A stretch of DNA of 64,000 bases from UBA2287 sp964479665 (GCA_964479665.1 CAYZNN010000017.1:11434-75433), one strand, 5' to 3'. Counted from the stretch's first letter, positions 53,455 to 63,271 are shown. Notes: a model not told the origin generated them from the letters alone. A program made the numbers and translations.

Positions 53455-54789
53455 CTACCTTCGGGGAGCGTTCTGCATCATTCTTCCCAGCTGTTTGGCC
53501 CCCCCCGATGATACCATTTTCATCATTTTACGCATATCGTCGAACTGCTTGATGAGCCTATTTACTTCCTGAATGGAGGTTCCGCTGCCTTCGGCAATCC
53601 GTTTACGCCTACTACCGTTGAGCAATTGTGGGTTTTCCCTTTCGCGTGGGGTCATTGAGCGAATTATGGCCTCAACACCCTTAAACGAATTATCGTCAAT
53701 ATCCACATCCTTAATGGCCTTTCCCATACCCGGGATCATTGAGGCCAGCTCCTTGAGGTTTCCCATTTTCTTAACCTGCCCAATTTGCTCCAGAAAGTCG
53801 TTGAAATTGAATTGATCCTTTATAATCTTTTTCTGAAGTTTGCGCGCTTCCTCCTCGTTGAACTGTTCCTGAGCTCGCTCCACTAGGGTAACAATGTCGC
53901 CCATTCCCAGTATGCGGTCGGCCATACGTTCAGGATGGAAAACATCGAGCGCTTCCATTTTTTCGCCCATGCTCACAAACTTTATGGGCTTATCGACAAC
54001 GGAGCGAATGGAAAGGGCCGCACCCCCTCGCGTATCGCCATCGAGTTTGGTTAGTACAACCCCATTGAAGTTGAGCCTGTCGTTAAACTCCTTGGCAGTA
54101 TTTACCGCATCCTGTCCGGTCATGGAGTCGACCACAAAAAGAATTTCTTGGGGGTCGATAGCTTTTTTAATGGCAGCCACCTCCTGCATCATTTGTTCAT
54201 CGATGGCCAAACGACCCGCCGTATCGACAATAACAACATTGTGGCCATGATTTTTAGCATGCTTAACCGCATCGCGGGCTATTGAAACGGGATCGTTACT
54301 CCCTTCAACCGAAAACACAGGAACTCCAATTTGTCCTCCCAAAACTTTCAGCTGCTCAATTGCAGCAGGGCGGTATACGTCGCCTGCTACCAGCATTGGG
54401 CTTTTGCCCTTTTTGGTTTTGAGCAAGTTGGCTAGTTTGCCCGAGAAGGTGGTTTTACCAGAACCCTGAAGGCCAGCAATTAGAATTACTGACGGATTGC
54501 CCGATAGGTTTATATCCTGAGCCTTGCCCCCCATAAGTTCGGCCAGCTCATCGTGTACAACCTTAACCAGCAGTTGGCCTGGTTTTAGGGTATTTAGCAC
54601 ATCCATGCCCATTGCTTTACGCTTAACCTCATCGGTAAACGTTTTGGCTACTTTGTAGTTAACGTCGGCATCGAGAAGGGCCTTGCGAACCTCCTTGAGG
54701 GTTTCGGCCACGTTTATTTCGGAGATGCGCCCTTCGCCTTTGAGCAGCTTAAAGGATCTTTCGAGTTTTTCGGATAAATTTTCGAACAT
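53455..54789 (-). CDS. ffh: Signal recognition particle protein Ffh
   Basis: GTPase subunit of SRP that binds signal sequences with 4.5S RNA. The 444-residue product has the N domain (MFENLSEKLERSF), G domain with GLQGSGKTTFSGKLA near 105, DTAGRLAIDEQM near 188 and TKLDGDTRGGAAL near 245, and the helical M domain with GMGKAIKDVDID and the RRKRIAEGSGT RNA-binding segment. ATG 54789 is chosen because a promoter element lies only about 30 bases upstream, close to the alternative ATG at 54807. Confidence 0.97.
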   Translation of the reverse strand: MFENLSEKLERSFKLLKGEGRISEINVAETLKEVRKALLDADVNYKVAKTFTDEVKRKAMGMDVLNTLKPGQLLVKVVHDELAELMGGKAQDINLSGNPSVILIAGLQGSGKTTFSGKLANLLKTKKGKSPMLVAGDVYRPAAIEQLKVLGGQIGVPVFSVEGSNDPVSIARDAVKHAKNHGHNVVIVDTAGRLAIDEQMMQEVAAIKKAIDPQEILFVVDSMTGQDAVNTAKEFNDRLNFNGVVLTKLDGDTRGGAALSIRSVVDKPIKFVSMGEKMEALDVFHPERMADRILGMGDIVTLVERAQEQFNEEEARKLQKKIIKDQFNFNDFLEQIGQVKKMGNLKELASMIPGMGKAIKDVDIDDNSFKGVEAIIRSMTPRERENPQLLNGSRRKRIAEGSGTSIQEVNRLIKQFDDMRKMMKMVSSGGAKQLGRMMQNAPRR

Positions 54790-54815
54790 ATAAACAGAGT
54801 ATTTCAATGGAAATG

Positions 54816-54823
54816 CAAAAGTA
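54816..54823 (-). promoter_or_regulatory. Putative ffh promoter -7 element (TACTTTTG)
   Basis: Minus-strand TACTTTTG matches TAnnTTTG 27 bases before the ffh start chosen here. Confidence 0.5.
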
Positions 54824-54977
54824 TAAATATTTAACGGGTTAAAGAAATGTACATTTTATAAATTGGTTAGCAGGCTATGTGGAACATATAATCGACACTT
54901 TTAATTGGTTTTTACTTGAAATAAAACTATATTTGGTCAAACGGTTGAAAGCATACCCTTACCCTAAATACTTTACC

Positions 54978-55286
54978 ATGAAAACATTGCAAATTTCAAA
55001 GAATCGAGTTCGCGATTATTTGGCCGATAGGTTAGCCAGAAACATAGCCAAATCGGAACTTGAGGATTTGGTTACCGTTTTGCGATACAATTCTCTGGGT
55101 GGTTTCGAATATCTCGATGATTTCGATCTTTTTGAAAACATTGTGGCAGCATTTCCCGAATTGGAGTTAGTATTTTTAGCCAATGTAGACGAGCACAACC
55201 TGATTGTTGCCGTTAAGCCCGAATATATGGAGGAGGAGGAATCCATAATGGTGGATGTGCGAAAAGTAATACAGGTAATTGTATAG
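54978..55286 (+). CDS. Small hypothetical protein
   Basis: A 102-residue acidic protein starting MKTLQISKNRVRDYLADRLA. It has an N-terminal helical half and a C-terminal half with two strands (ELELVFLANVDEHNLIVAVK) and a terminal IMVDVRKVIQVIV strand. An earlier in-frame start at 54879 is possible but adds a stretch with no clear structure. It precedes the cytochrome c biogenesis gene by 23 bases and may be co-transcribed. Function unknown. Confidence 0.6.
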   Translation: MKTLQISKNRVRDYLADRLARNIAKSELEDLVTVLRYNSLGGFEYLDDFDLFENIVAAFPELELVFLANVDEHNLIVAVKPEYMEEEESIMVDVRKVIQVIV

Positions 55287-55309
55287 GATTTACTGCAAAC
55301 TTCCCTTTC

Positions 55310-58300
55310 ATGAAAAAATTTATTGGTGTATTGGCCTCACCCAAACTGATGGCCCTTCTGCTTTTTTTAATTGCATTTGCTGCCGGCTTTGCCACTTTTG
55401 TTGAGAACCACTATGGTTCGCCAGCATCACGTAGCTTGGTCTACAATTCATGGTGGTTCGAGCTGCTTTTTATGCTATTAAGTTTCAATCTGGTTCTATC
55501 CATATTTCGCAATAAGTTGTATGCAAGGGGCAAGTTGCCTGTTTTTCTGTTTCATATTTCCTTTGTTGTAATTATTATTGGCGCAGCCATAACACGCTAC
55601 ACATCGGTTGAGGGCACAATGCATATTAGGGAAGGAGAATCAATAAATTATTTTACCTCTACCGACACTTGGCTTAACATTGGAGTGAACAATACTCCTA
55701 AATATAGCAAAAAAGCCAATTACACTGTACTCTCCTCGAGTTCGTTGGTTAAAAGAGTGGAATCGAATGGGAAAGTTTTTAGAATTAGGTTTAAGGGTTT
55801 TATTCCCAATGCAACCGAAAAATTGATTGAGGATAGAAGCGGTACGCCGTTGGTAAGCCTAATGATTATCGATTCCACAGGAAGTAGAAACCTTATACTT
55901 AAAAAGGGGAGAACCTTTAGAGTAGGCCAAACCCTTTTTGGATTCGAAAGTGCCGATTCGGCACACCTCCAAATGCACGTTACCGACTCGGGAGTGGTTG
56001 CCGTTTCAACTAATAGGGTAGAAGCTACCGTAATGGGACAAGCGACAGGTGAAAGATACGAGCCATCTCAGGCCTTCTTGTTAAAGAGGCAAACCATCTA
56101 CCGGGTTGGCCAAACAAGGTTGGCATTCAGTGGTTTCTCGCCTTCGGCTCGTAAAATATGGGCATACAACCCCGACCCAAATTCGCTGGGACGACAGGTT
56201 CTATATTTCCATATTGAGCACGAGGGTGGAATCGAAGAGGTATTTGTTCCTAAACTAAATAGCAACGAAAGTGCACTTTTAGACTATATCAACGGAGTTG
56301 AATTCTCTTTTGCTTATGGAAATCCTGTAGTTAGCATTCCGTTCGAGATTAAACTGAACAAATTTGTGCTCGAGAGGTACCCTGGTTCCGAAAGCCCCTC
56401 CTCATTTACATCGCATGTTACTGTTACTGACAGGGAACAAAAGGCTGAGAAGCCTTTCAGCATTTTTATGAATAATATTTTGAATTACAGGGGCTATCGT
56501 TTTTACCAGAGTTCGTACGATCCCGATGAACAGGGAACATACCTATCGGTGAATAGCGATGCCTTGGGTACTTCGGTCACCTATTTTGGTTACTTTTTAA
56601 TGATACTGGGTATGTTGTTGGCCCTAATACTTAGAGGCAGCAGGTTCAGGATGCTTGTTTCGAATAAAATAACATTGATTATTTTACTCATAACCATCAC
56701 TGCATCAGCTCAAAGCGCTAATACTCATAACACCAGCAAACCCATTGCTCCGCAAAGGCAACATGCCATTGAATTTGGGCGCTTGGTTGTGCAGGATAAG
56801 GGTGGACGAATGAAGCCACTGAGTACCCTAGCAGGAGAAGTTCTCAGAAAACTCAACCGTAGCAATAGTTTTCATGGTTTAAACCCAGAGCAAGTTTTTT
56901 TGAGCATGTCGGCTTTCCCCGATAAGTGGCAGGAAGAACCGATAATACTAGTGAAAAACGAAGAACTCAGAAAAGAACTTGGAATAGCTGGAAACAGGGC
57001 TGCATTCATAAATTTTTTCGATTACGAAAGAGGGGGTGAGTACAAACTTAAGAATTTGGTTCAATGGGCTTTTTCCGAATCACCAGCTAACCGAACTGCC
57101 TACCAGAAAGAAGTTATTAAAGCCGACGAAAGGCTTAACATACTCTATCAAATTTTTTCGGGCCAGATAGCCCGTATCTTTCCTCTAACCGGATGTGAGC
57201 AAAACCAATGGCAAAGTATGGCCCAAGTAGCAACCCATGCCGATTCATTAGCTTACCAGCAAACGGCAGCCATATATGCTCAATACTTAACACAGGTGAG
57301 AGTTGCTTCGCGAAGCGGTAACTATTCAGAGGCCAATTTACTTCTGAAAGCGCTCAAAAACTATCAGCAAACGAATGGTGGGGCTGTTTTACCAAACAAT
57401 ACTAAGTTAAAAGCAGAAAGCCTGCTCAACAGGTACCTTATTAATGAACGGCTAATTCCCTTTTACGGAACTCTGGGTTTTGTATTATTGGTATTTGCCA
57501 TGATGCAAATATTGGGTTCGAAGGTTAAAACAGTTCTATTTGTATCGTTATCTATTAACTACCTATTGGTTTTGGGCTTTATTGTGCATACAGTGGGAAT
57601 TGGTTTGCGGTGGTATGTTGCAGGTCGTGCACCATTGAGCAATGGTTTCGAAACCATGATTTATATTGCATGGACCACCATGCTTGCAGGGCTTATTTTT
57701 AATAAACGAAATTCGATTATTCTGCCAGCAACAGCATTGCTTTCAACAATTACCCTATTTGTAGCCCATTTATCGTGGATGGACCCCGAAATTACCAATC
57801 TCGTTCCGGTTCTTAAGTCGTACTGGTTAACCATTCATGTTGCAGTGGTAACAGCTAGTTACGGGTTTTTAGGAATGGGAGCCATATTAGCACTTTTCAA
57901 TCTTGTTCTAATTGCCCTTTCGAAAAAAGTTGCTGCTTTAACGGTGTTGCATCAGGTAAAAGAATCGAGCCGAATTATTGAAGCTGTGCTAATAGTAGGA
58001 CTGTATTTGTTGACCATAGGATCATTTTTGGGAGCTATTTGGGCAAACGAGTCGTGGGGTCGTTACTGGGGCTGGGATCCAAAGGAAACCTGGGCGCTAA
58101 TAACCATCATTGTATACACCTTTATAACGCATATGCGTCAGATTCCAGACTTCAACTCGCTATATGTTTTCAACTTTGCATCGGCATTAGGTATTTCGTC
58201 GGTGCTAATGACTTACTTTGGGGTTAATTATTACCTCTCGGGGTTACACAGCTATGCAGGTGGCGAAGCCGCTCCATTCCCAAGGTGGATTGTTTTTGCG

Positions 58301-58366
58301 GTACTGGCATTTTTTGCTCTGAGTATTTTTGCATGGTTTAAATTCAGTAAGAATTGTAAAGACTAA
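55310..58366 (+). CDS. ResB-CcsA fusion, system II cytochrome c heme lyase
   Basis: A 1018-residue inner-membrane protein joining ResB (N-terminal, with about four membrane segments and a large periplasmic domain up to residue 440) and CcsA (C-terminal, eight or so segments). The WWD heme-handling motif is WGRYWGWDPKETW near residue 915, flanked by histidines in FIVHTVG near 763 and THMRQ near 943. It delivers heme and attaches it to CXXCH apocytochromes on the periplasmic side. Such fusions often sit beside nrfHA in Bacteroidota; here they do not, so its client is elsewhere. Confidence 0.94.
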   Translation: MKKFIGVLASPKLMALLLFLIAFAAGFATFVENHYGSPASRSLVYNSWWFELLFMLLSFNLVLSIFRNKLYARGKLPVFLFHISFVVIIIGAAITRYTSVEGTMHIREGESINYFTSTDTWLNIGVNNTPKYSKKANYTVLSSSSLVKRVESNGKVFRIRFKGFIPNATEKLIEDRSGTPLVSLMIIDSTGSRNLILKKGRTFRVGQTLFGFESADSAHLQMHVTDSGVVAVSTNRVEATVMGQATGERYEPSQAFLLKRQTIYRVGQTRLAFSGFSPSARKIWAYNPDPNSLGRQVLYFHIEHEGGIEEVFVPKLNSNESALLDYINGVEFSFAYGNPVVSIPFEIKLNKFVLERYPGSESPSSFTSHVTVTDREQKAEKPFSIFMNNILNYRGYRFYQSSYDPDEQGTYLSVNSDALGTSVTYFGYFLMILGMLLALILRGSRFRMLVSNKITLIILLITITASAQSANTHNTSKPIAPQRQHAIEFGRLVVQDKGGRMKPLSTLAGEVLRKLNRSNSFHGLNPEQVFLSMSAFPDKWQEEPIILVKNEELRKELGIAGNRAAFINFFDYERGGEYKLKNLVQWAFSESPANRTAYQKEVIKADERLNILYQIFSGQIARIFPLTGCEQNQWQSMAQVATHADSLAYQQTAAIYAQYLTQVRVASRSGNYSEANLLLKALKNYQQTNGGAVLPNNTKLKAESLLNRYLINERLIPFYGTLGFVLLVFAMMQILGSKVKTVLFVSLSINYLLVLGFIVHTVGIGLRWYVAGRAPLSNGFETMIYIAWTTMLAGLIFNKRNSIILPATALLSTITLFVAHLSWMDPEITNLVPVLKSYWLTIHVAVVTASYGFLGMGAILALFNLVLIALSKKVAALTVLHQVKESSRIIEAVLIVGLYLLTIGSFLGAIWANESWGRYWGWDPKETWALITIIVYTFITHMRQIPDFNSLYVFNFASALGISSVLMTYFGVNYYLSGLHSYAGGEAAPFPRWIVFAVLAFFALSIFAWFKFSKNCKD

Positions 58367-58391
58367 CTGCGCTCACTTTTATCTCATCAGC

Positions 58392-59498
58392 TTGACTATT
58401 CTTCAGGTTATAAAACGTTTCGACTACGGTGGTGCCGAGAACTATGTTCGCGAATTATCAAACGAACTTGTAGAACAAGGCAACGAGGTTTTCGTTTACT
58501 CCCAGTCTGGTCGGCAGGTTGGTCAGTTAAATGGACGAGTAAAACACTTTAGGGCCATTCTTCGGTTTCAAATCATTGTTCTACAGGTTATGCGGTTGCT
58601 ATATCTTGTAAAACGACATCATATTCAAATAATACATGCCCATCAGCGTTTGGCCATTATTTCATCGTGTATTGTTGGGTTTTTAACTCGCATACCTGTT
58701 GTAGTTACCGTACATGGCAGGGTAAGGCACGATTTACGTTCAGCTATTTCACGAACCATTCCTTTTCGCTTTATATTTGTCAGCAGACGGGTCCTCAATG
58801 TTTCAAGGTATTATAATCAAATTGCCAGTAGGTCGGTTGTTATACCTAATGGAGTTTTTATTAAAAACGAAATTAATACTCATATACCCTGCCAAATAGG
58901 ATATCAATGTCGTTTCGACCGAAAGCACACGCTTGTGCTAAGTCAACTTTTCCAGATACTTCCCCAGTTGGCAAACGATTTTAAGGGCATAAGCTTAGAG
59001 GTAATGGGCGATGGCAAAGCTATGGGGAAGTTGAAAGTAATTCAGGAGCAGATCAATAACTCGTTGGGATACGAAGCAGTTATTCTACGAGGGTTTGTAA
59101 GTAATTTTTGCAATTTGCAACCCAAACCCGAACTAATGTTGGGTGTTGGTAGAGTAGCCATTGAGGCTGCGGCGCATGGCTGTAGTGTAATTTTGGTAAA
59201 CAGCGCAAGGCTTGGGGAGTTGGTAAGCGAATTAAACTATGATTTTTACAAGCAAAACAATTTTGTTGACGTGACTGGATTGCCACCAACACCCGAAGGG
59301 TTAAGCTCATCAATAATTAGTTTTTTTAAACATCGCGAGAAGCATCGATTTGAAAGTTTGAAACTGGCCTCAATGGTGACGATTGATTTTGAAATTGGAA
59401 CCATAGCCGCCTCGATTTGCCAACTTTATAAAGAAATTCTTGAAGTGCAGAAGGATTATAATCTGGCGAACACTCCATGCGGTAGTATCCTACCGTAA
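58392..59498 (+). CDS. Glycosyltransferase, GT4-like
   Basis: A 368-residue GT-B glycosyltransferase of the family 4 type. The start is TTG at 58392, giving TILQVIKRFDYGGAENYVREL, the standard opening of the family; the in-frame ATG at 58329 lies inside ccsBA. Further blocks are IIHAHQRLA near 85, VVVTVHGRV near 110, IPNGV near 150, EVMGDGKAMGKL near 218, and the sugar-nucleotide site region VGRVAIEAAAHGCSVI near 258. It probably builds surface polysaccharide or lipid glycans. Its 3' end overlaps the convergent methyltransferase gene by 43 bases. Confidence 0.85.
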   Translation: MTILQVIKRFDYGGAENYVRELSNELVEQGNEVFVYSQSGRQVGQLNGRVKHFRAILRFQIIVLQVMRLLYLVKRHHIQIIHAHQRLAIISSCIVGFLTRIPVVVTVHGRVRHDLRSAISRTIPFRFIFVSRRVLNVSRYYNQIASRSVVIPNGVFIKNEINTHIPCQIGYQCRFDRKHTLVLSQLFQILPQLANDFKGISLEVMGDGKAMGKLKVIQEQINNSLGYEAVILRGFVSNFCNLQPKPELMLGVGRVAIEAAAHGCSVILVNSARLGELVSELNYDFYKQNNFVDVTGLPPTPEGLSSSIISFFKHREKHRFESLKLASMVTIDFEIGTIAASICQLYKEILEVQKDYNLANTPCGSILP

Positions 59499-60334
59499 TT
59501 GTCGGGTACCACAAGTTCTCCCGATTCAATATTTTTCCTGTTGAAAACGGTAGTGAGCAAACTTTTGGCAACGTTCGAAGAGAATCCCATAGAGTATAGG
59601 TTGAGCACAATGAACAGATTCTCGGGGTCGCCTATTTCGTGGCATATTTTAAGCAGCTCGTTCACCGATTTTTCAAGAATCCACTTTTCACCACTAGGAC
59701 CCCTTCCGTAGGCAGGAGGGTCGAGAATTATACCGTTATAGCGGTTTCCACGCTTGGCCTCCCTAGCAGCAAATTTTATTGCATCCTCAATAACCCAGCG
59801 AATGTTGGATAGGCCCGACAGTATCATATTTTCATTAGCCCATGTAACAGTAGGTTTTACAGAATCCACGTGGGTTACCTCAGCCCCAGCGGCACAAGCG
59901 GCCAACGAAGCTCCACCAGTATAGGCAAAGAGGTTCAGAACCTTTGGTTTTTCTATTTGAAAGCTTTTTACCTTGTCGTAAATAAAATTCCAATTCGATG
60001 CTTGCTCAGGGAAAATACCCACATGCTTGAAAGTTGTAAGGCCCAAACGGAATTTTAGTTTCATTTCCTTATAGGAATACTCAACCCACCACTGCTTAAG
60101 TGCATTGGGTTTGCTCTCCCAGTCGCCCCTTTCGGCTTCCGAAACGTAACTGCCCTGTTTATATATAAAGGTAGAATGGGCTAAGCGCTTCCATTCCCTC
60201 TCGGGGAGGGCTTTATCCCATAGGGCCTGGGGCTCAGGACGAGCCACAATTTGGTTGCCGAAGCGTTCGAGTTTTTCGAAATTTCCGGAATCAATTAGTT
60301 CGTATTCGGGCCAATTGGGTGATAGTTGAAGCAT
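59456..60334 (-). CDS. Class I SAM-dependent methyltransferase, RlmI-like (COG1092 type)
   Basis: A 292-residue protein. The SAM-binding core has LNLFAYTGGASLAACAAGA near 130 and the catalytic-type motif DPPAYGRGPSGEKW near 200, as in RlmI/RlmK rRNA methyltransferases that modify 23S rRNA. An N-terminal PUA domain as in RlmI is not apparent; instead residues 1-100 form a short beta region. Likely an rRNA methyltransferase but the target base is unknown. The 3' end overlaps the glycosyltransferase gene. Confidence 0.85.
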   Translation of the reverse strand: MLQLSPNWPEYELIDSGNFEKLERFGNQIVARPEPQALWDKALPEREWKRLAHSTFIYKQGSYVSEAERGDWESKPNALKQWWVEYSYKEMKLKFRLGLTTFKHVGIFPEQASNWNFIYDKVKSFQIEKPKVLNLFAYTGGASLAACAAGAEVTHVDSVKPTVTWANENMILSGLSNIRWVIEDAIKFAAREAKRGNRYNGIILDPPAYGRGPSGEKWILEKSVNELLKICHEIGDPENLFIVLNLYSMGFSSNVAKSLLTTVFNRKNIESGELVVPDNYGRILPHGVFARL

Positions 60335-60348
60335 AAAACTGTTTTTTG

Positions 60349-60356
60349 CAAAGGTA
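60349..60356 (-). promoter_or_regulatory. Putative promoter -7 element of the methyltransferase gene (TACCTTTG)
   Basis: Minus-strand TACCTTTG matches TAnnTTTG 15 bases before the start codon; it lies between the U32 gene stop and this gene. Confidence 0.45.
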
Positions 60357-60375
60357 ATCGATTTACATAAATGCG

Positions 60376-62211
60376 CTAATGTGGAAATATTATGCTCATT
60401 TCGCAGTTTTTACAGTCGAAATGCAAAGGGTAGGTTTTATTATTATCCTTAAGAAATAGTTTTTTTGGTGCTTTGGGTTGCTTCTCTTTGCCATTGCAGT
60501 AACCCAATTCGTGAAGAATACAGTACCGCATGGTCATTACCTCTTCGCCTGCAATTTGCGATTGCAATTCGAAAGCGGGCTCAATGGTATTAACCCCATG
60601 CCGTTGGTAGAATTTTTCGGCTAACCGATTCGAAACGTTCGCACGGAAGTCGATATGGCTCTGCGGGTAAGGATGGCTATTGGGAATTAGGGTTTTTGTT
60701 TCCCTGGGATGTTTTTGTATCCGATTTTGGGAATGCGTTTCAAAAAGTTTTCGACGGAGCAAATTGAGCTGCGAAAGGGTTACAAAGGGAATTGGTCTGT
60801 CGGCAACCTTTACTTGCACCTTGGTTACTCGAAATGGGAATTCGCCTGTTTTGCTTAGCTGTGTCTCAATGGTTTGCTTTGCCTTTTGCGGTTCGTTAGC
60901 TGGCTCAAGGGTTAATATTTGGGTAAGGCTTGTGCAAAGGTTATCTTCATCAATTAGTGTTATGGTTAGCCCATTTTTGTTGGGTTCAATCGAAATTTCG
61001 CAAGCAATAAAACGACTCGAAACGTTTCGCTTAAGCAGGTTGGTAAATGCCTTGTCGGAGTTTCGAAAAATTTGAGCACCCTCATAAAGTCCATTCATAT
61101 CGAGCGGATATATTCTATTGCTTTCAACCCGGTTCACCTTAATACCAACCAACCGCTTTTTTTCACTGAAAAAACAAAACCCATCGTCGTTGGCTATTTC
61201 GAAATCCGATTCAATTGAAAACCAATTATTTTCCACTCGAATTACCTTTCCCAAAGGTTGGCCTATTGCTTTTTGGGTAAGATGAGTTGCCATGTTATTT
61301 TGCCTTCCATGGGCAAAATGGGATGTAAATCCCCTGTTGAAACTGCGAAGCGGGTTAGGCTCAAATGCAATCTCAACACTGCCCGAAGAGGCTCTCTTTG
61401 CATGGGGCCTAATTCCTATAATTTTGTCTATTTCCTTCCTGTAGTAGGCTGTAATGTTCTTTACATATTCAATATCCTTTAGCCTTCCTTCAATTTTAAA
61501 CGTTGTAACTCCAGCGTCAATGAGCGATTCAATGTTCCTGCTCTGATTTAGGTCGCGTAGCGAAAGCAGGTGTTTGTCCTTTTGAAGAATATTTCCATTT
61601 TCATCAACCAAATCGAACGATGAACGGCAGGGTTGGGCGCATACACCTCTATTGGCACTTCGGTTTGCTAAGGCTTGGCTTAGGTAGCACTGCCCACTGA
61701 ATGAAACACATAAGGCACCATGGACAAAGGCTTCGAGTTCAATATTTGTATGTCTTTTAATTTTGTCAATTTCGTTTATTGAAAGTTCGCGAGCTAAAAT
61801 TACCCTGCTGAAACCTACCTTCTCGAGGAATGAAATGCGCTCTAATTGGAAATTGTGAGTTTGGGTACTGGCGTGAAGAGGTATGGGTGGAGGGTTCATT
61901 TCGAGGATACCCATGTCCTGAATAATTATGGCATCGGTTCCAATATTGTAAAGCTGGTTAATGAGCTCTTGTACCTCTTCAAGTTCGCTATTGTAAAGAA
62001 TTGTGTTTATTGTTACATAAACCCTCGCATGGAAAAAATGAGCATAATTTATTAACGCTTCAATGTCTGAAAGCGAATTACCTGCCGCTTCGCGAGCTCC
62101 AAACCTGCTATAGCCAATATAAACGGCATCGGCTCCATGGTTAATGGCAGCCTTGCCAAATTCAATATTTTTTGCAGGGGCAAGTAGTTCAATAGAATCG
62201 GTGGACTTCAA
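60376..62211 (-). CDS. U32 family protein (RlhA/TrhP type RNA hydroxylation factor)
   Basis: A 611-residue protein called peptidase U32 by family name. It has the U32 opening LLAPAKNIEFGKAAINHGADAVYIG, the signature ALCVSFSGQCYLSQAL near 170 with CAQPCR near 197, and cysteines RYCILHELGYC and CKNC near the C-terminus. Members RlhA and TrhP hydroxylate cytidine in 23S rRNA or uridine 34 in tRNA rather than cleave proteins; the long form with C-terminal cysteines fits RlhA best. The start is TTG at 62211. A promoter element lies 19 bases upstream. Confidence 0.88.
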   Translation of the reverse strand: MKSTDSIELLAPAKNIEFGKAAINHGADAVYIGYSRFGAREAAGNSLSDIEALINYAHFFHARVYVTINTILYNSELEEVQELINQLYNIGTDAIIIQDMGILEMNPPPIPLHASTQTHNFQLERISFLEKVGFSRVILARELSINEIDKIKRHTNIELEAFVHGALCVSFSGQCYLSQALANRSANRGVCAQPCRSSFDLVDENGNILQKDKHLLSLRDLNQSRNIESLIDAGVTTFKIEGRLKDIEYVKNITAYYRKEIDKIIGIRPHAKRASSGSVEIAFEPNPLRSFNRGFTSHFAHGRQNNMATHLTQKAIGQPLGKVIRVENNWFSIESDFEIANDDGFCFFSEKKRLVGIKVNRVESNRIYPLDMNGLYEGAQIFRNSDKAFTNLLKRNVSSRFIACEISIEPNKNGLTITLIDEDNLCTSLTQILTLEPANEPQKAKQTIETQLSKTGEFPFRVTKVQVKVADRPIPFVTLSQLNLLRRKLFETHSQNRIQKHPRETKTLIPNSHPYPQSHIDFRANVSNRLAEKFYQRHGVNTIEPAFELQSQIAGEEVMTMRYCILHELGYCNGKEKQPKAPKKLFLKDNNKTYPLHFDCKNCEMSIIFPH

Positions 62212-62229
62212 TTTCTATTTATTTTCAGA

Positions 62230-62237
62230 CAAATTTA
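62230..62237 (-). promoter_or_regulatory. Putative promoter -7 element of the U32 gene (TAAATTTG)
   Basis: Minus-strand TAAATTTG matches TAnnTTTG 19 bases before the TTG start codon. Confidence 0.45.
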
Positions 62238-62252
62238 GAGCATAATGCCCAT

Positions 62253-62284
62253 AAAAAAGAGGTGCACTCTCAAGTGCACCTCTT
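62253..62284 (-). terminator. Terminator of the TPR protein gene
   Basis: On the minus strand a 12-bp stem AAGAGGTGCACT / AGTGCACCTCTT with loop TGAG is followed by T residues, 25 bases after the TPR gene stop codon. Confidence 0.88.
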
Positions 62285-62308
62285 TTGAAATTGGAGCTTT
62301 TTATTATT

Positions 62309-63271
62309 CTAGTTGCATTTTAAAACCTCTTTCATTTCGTATTCAGCGCGGGCTTTAAACGCACCGTTAACGTTGCTAAAGGCTTTGCATGCCTCAGCCG
62401 TATTGCCTTTGCCTTGATAAGCAAGGCCGATTTGAAAATACACACCATTTGCATCAATCGATCCATTGGTGTTTTTTTCTAGTGCCGTATTAGCGTTGGT
62501 TATAGCATTATCCCAATCCTTCAGGGCAATATAGTTAATGGAAAGTGCAAAAAACACCGAAGCATCGTTGGCATCGAACTCCAATGAGCGGTTAAGCCAC
62601 TCAATGGCTTCGCGATTTTTATTGGCCTTTAGCGCTTCGTCACCTTTGCGTAACAGGTATGCTTTTGCCTTGGTTGTAGCATCATCGGCTTTTGACCGTT
62701 CGTTGGTTGTATTTGCAACTTCAATTGTTTTTTTAAGGGTTTCGAGCATTTTCTCGAAGTTGTTCATCTTCTCGTACGAGAGGGCCATGTTTATATATGG
62801 GTCGGTATAATCTGGCTTTATGGCTAAAGCCTTGCTAAAGTACTGAATAGCTTCTTCAAATTTGTTTGAACGATAATTGGTTACTCCCATTTGGTTGTAA
62901 AGTTGGGGAATAGTTCTATCCACTCTCTGCTTGGTTGTGTTATCGCCGTACTTGTCGGCCATCTCCTTAGCTTTTTCTAACTGTTCAAGAGTTTCGTACA
63001 TTTTCTTTTCCTGGTAGAGTTTCATGGCGTACTCAAGGTGTGTGCGAGGTATTAAGCTCTCGGCAAGCACCTTGGTTTCTTCACCCTCTTCAGCCAACTC
63101 ATTGCTGATTTTTAGGGAAAGGTAAAGTTTATCTAATGCGCCTTTTGGGTCTTGCTTAATAATTTGTGCACCCTCGTTATATGCATCTACAGCTTCTTTT
63201 TTTGTTGATTGGGCTGCCACTGCGAGTGAAAGAAATACTGCAATAGCGGTTACAAATACTTTAGTCTTCAT
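62309..63271 (-). CDS. Exported tetratricopeptide-repeat protein
   Basis: A 320-residue protein with signal peptide (VTAIAVFLSLAVAAQ). Several TPR units are visible: YNQMGVTNYRSNKFEEAIQYFSKAL near 150, YINMALSYEKMNNFEKMLETLKK near 178, NREAIEWLNRSLEF near 230, ALKDWDNAITNANTAL near 260 and QIGLAYQGKGNTAEACKAF near 293. The start 63271 places the signal peptide at the N-terminus; 18 further in-frame residues upstream are unlikely. Probably a periplasmic scaffold. Partner unknown. Confidence 0.85.
   Translation of the reverse strand: MKTKVFVTAIAVFLSLAVAAQSTKKEAVDAYNEGAQIIKQDPKGALDKLYLSLKISNELAEEGEETKVLAESLIPRTHLEYAMKLYQEKKMYETLEQLEKAKEMADKYGDNTTKQRVDRTIPQLYNQMGVTNYRSNKFEEAIQYFSKALAIKPDYTDPYINMALSYEKMNNFEKMLETLKKTIEVANTTNERSKADDATTKAKAYLLRKGDEALKANKNREAIEWLNRSLEFDANDASVFFALSINYIALKDWDNAITNANTALEKNTNGSIDANGVYFQIGLAYQGKGNTAEACKAFSNVNGAFKARAEYEMKEVLKCN

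Noticed and set aside
54879..54977. N-terminal extension of the small hypothetical gene before ccsBA
   Set aside because: The extra 33 residues are unlike the compact protein that begins at 54978; kept only as an alternative start.
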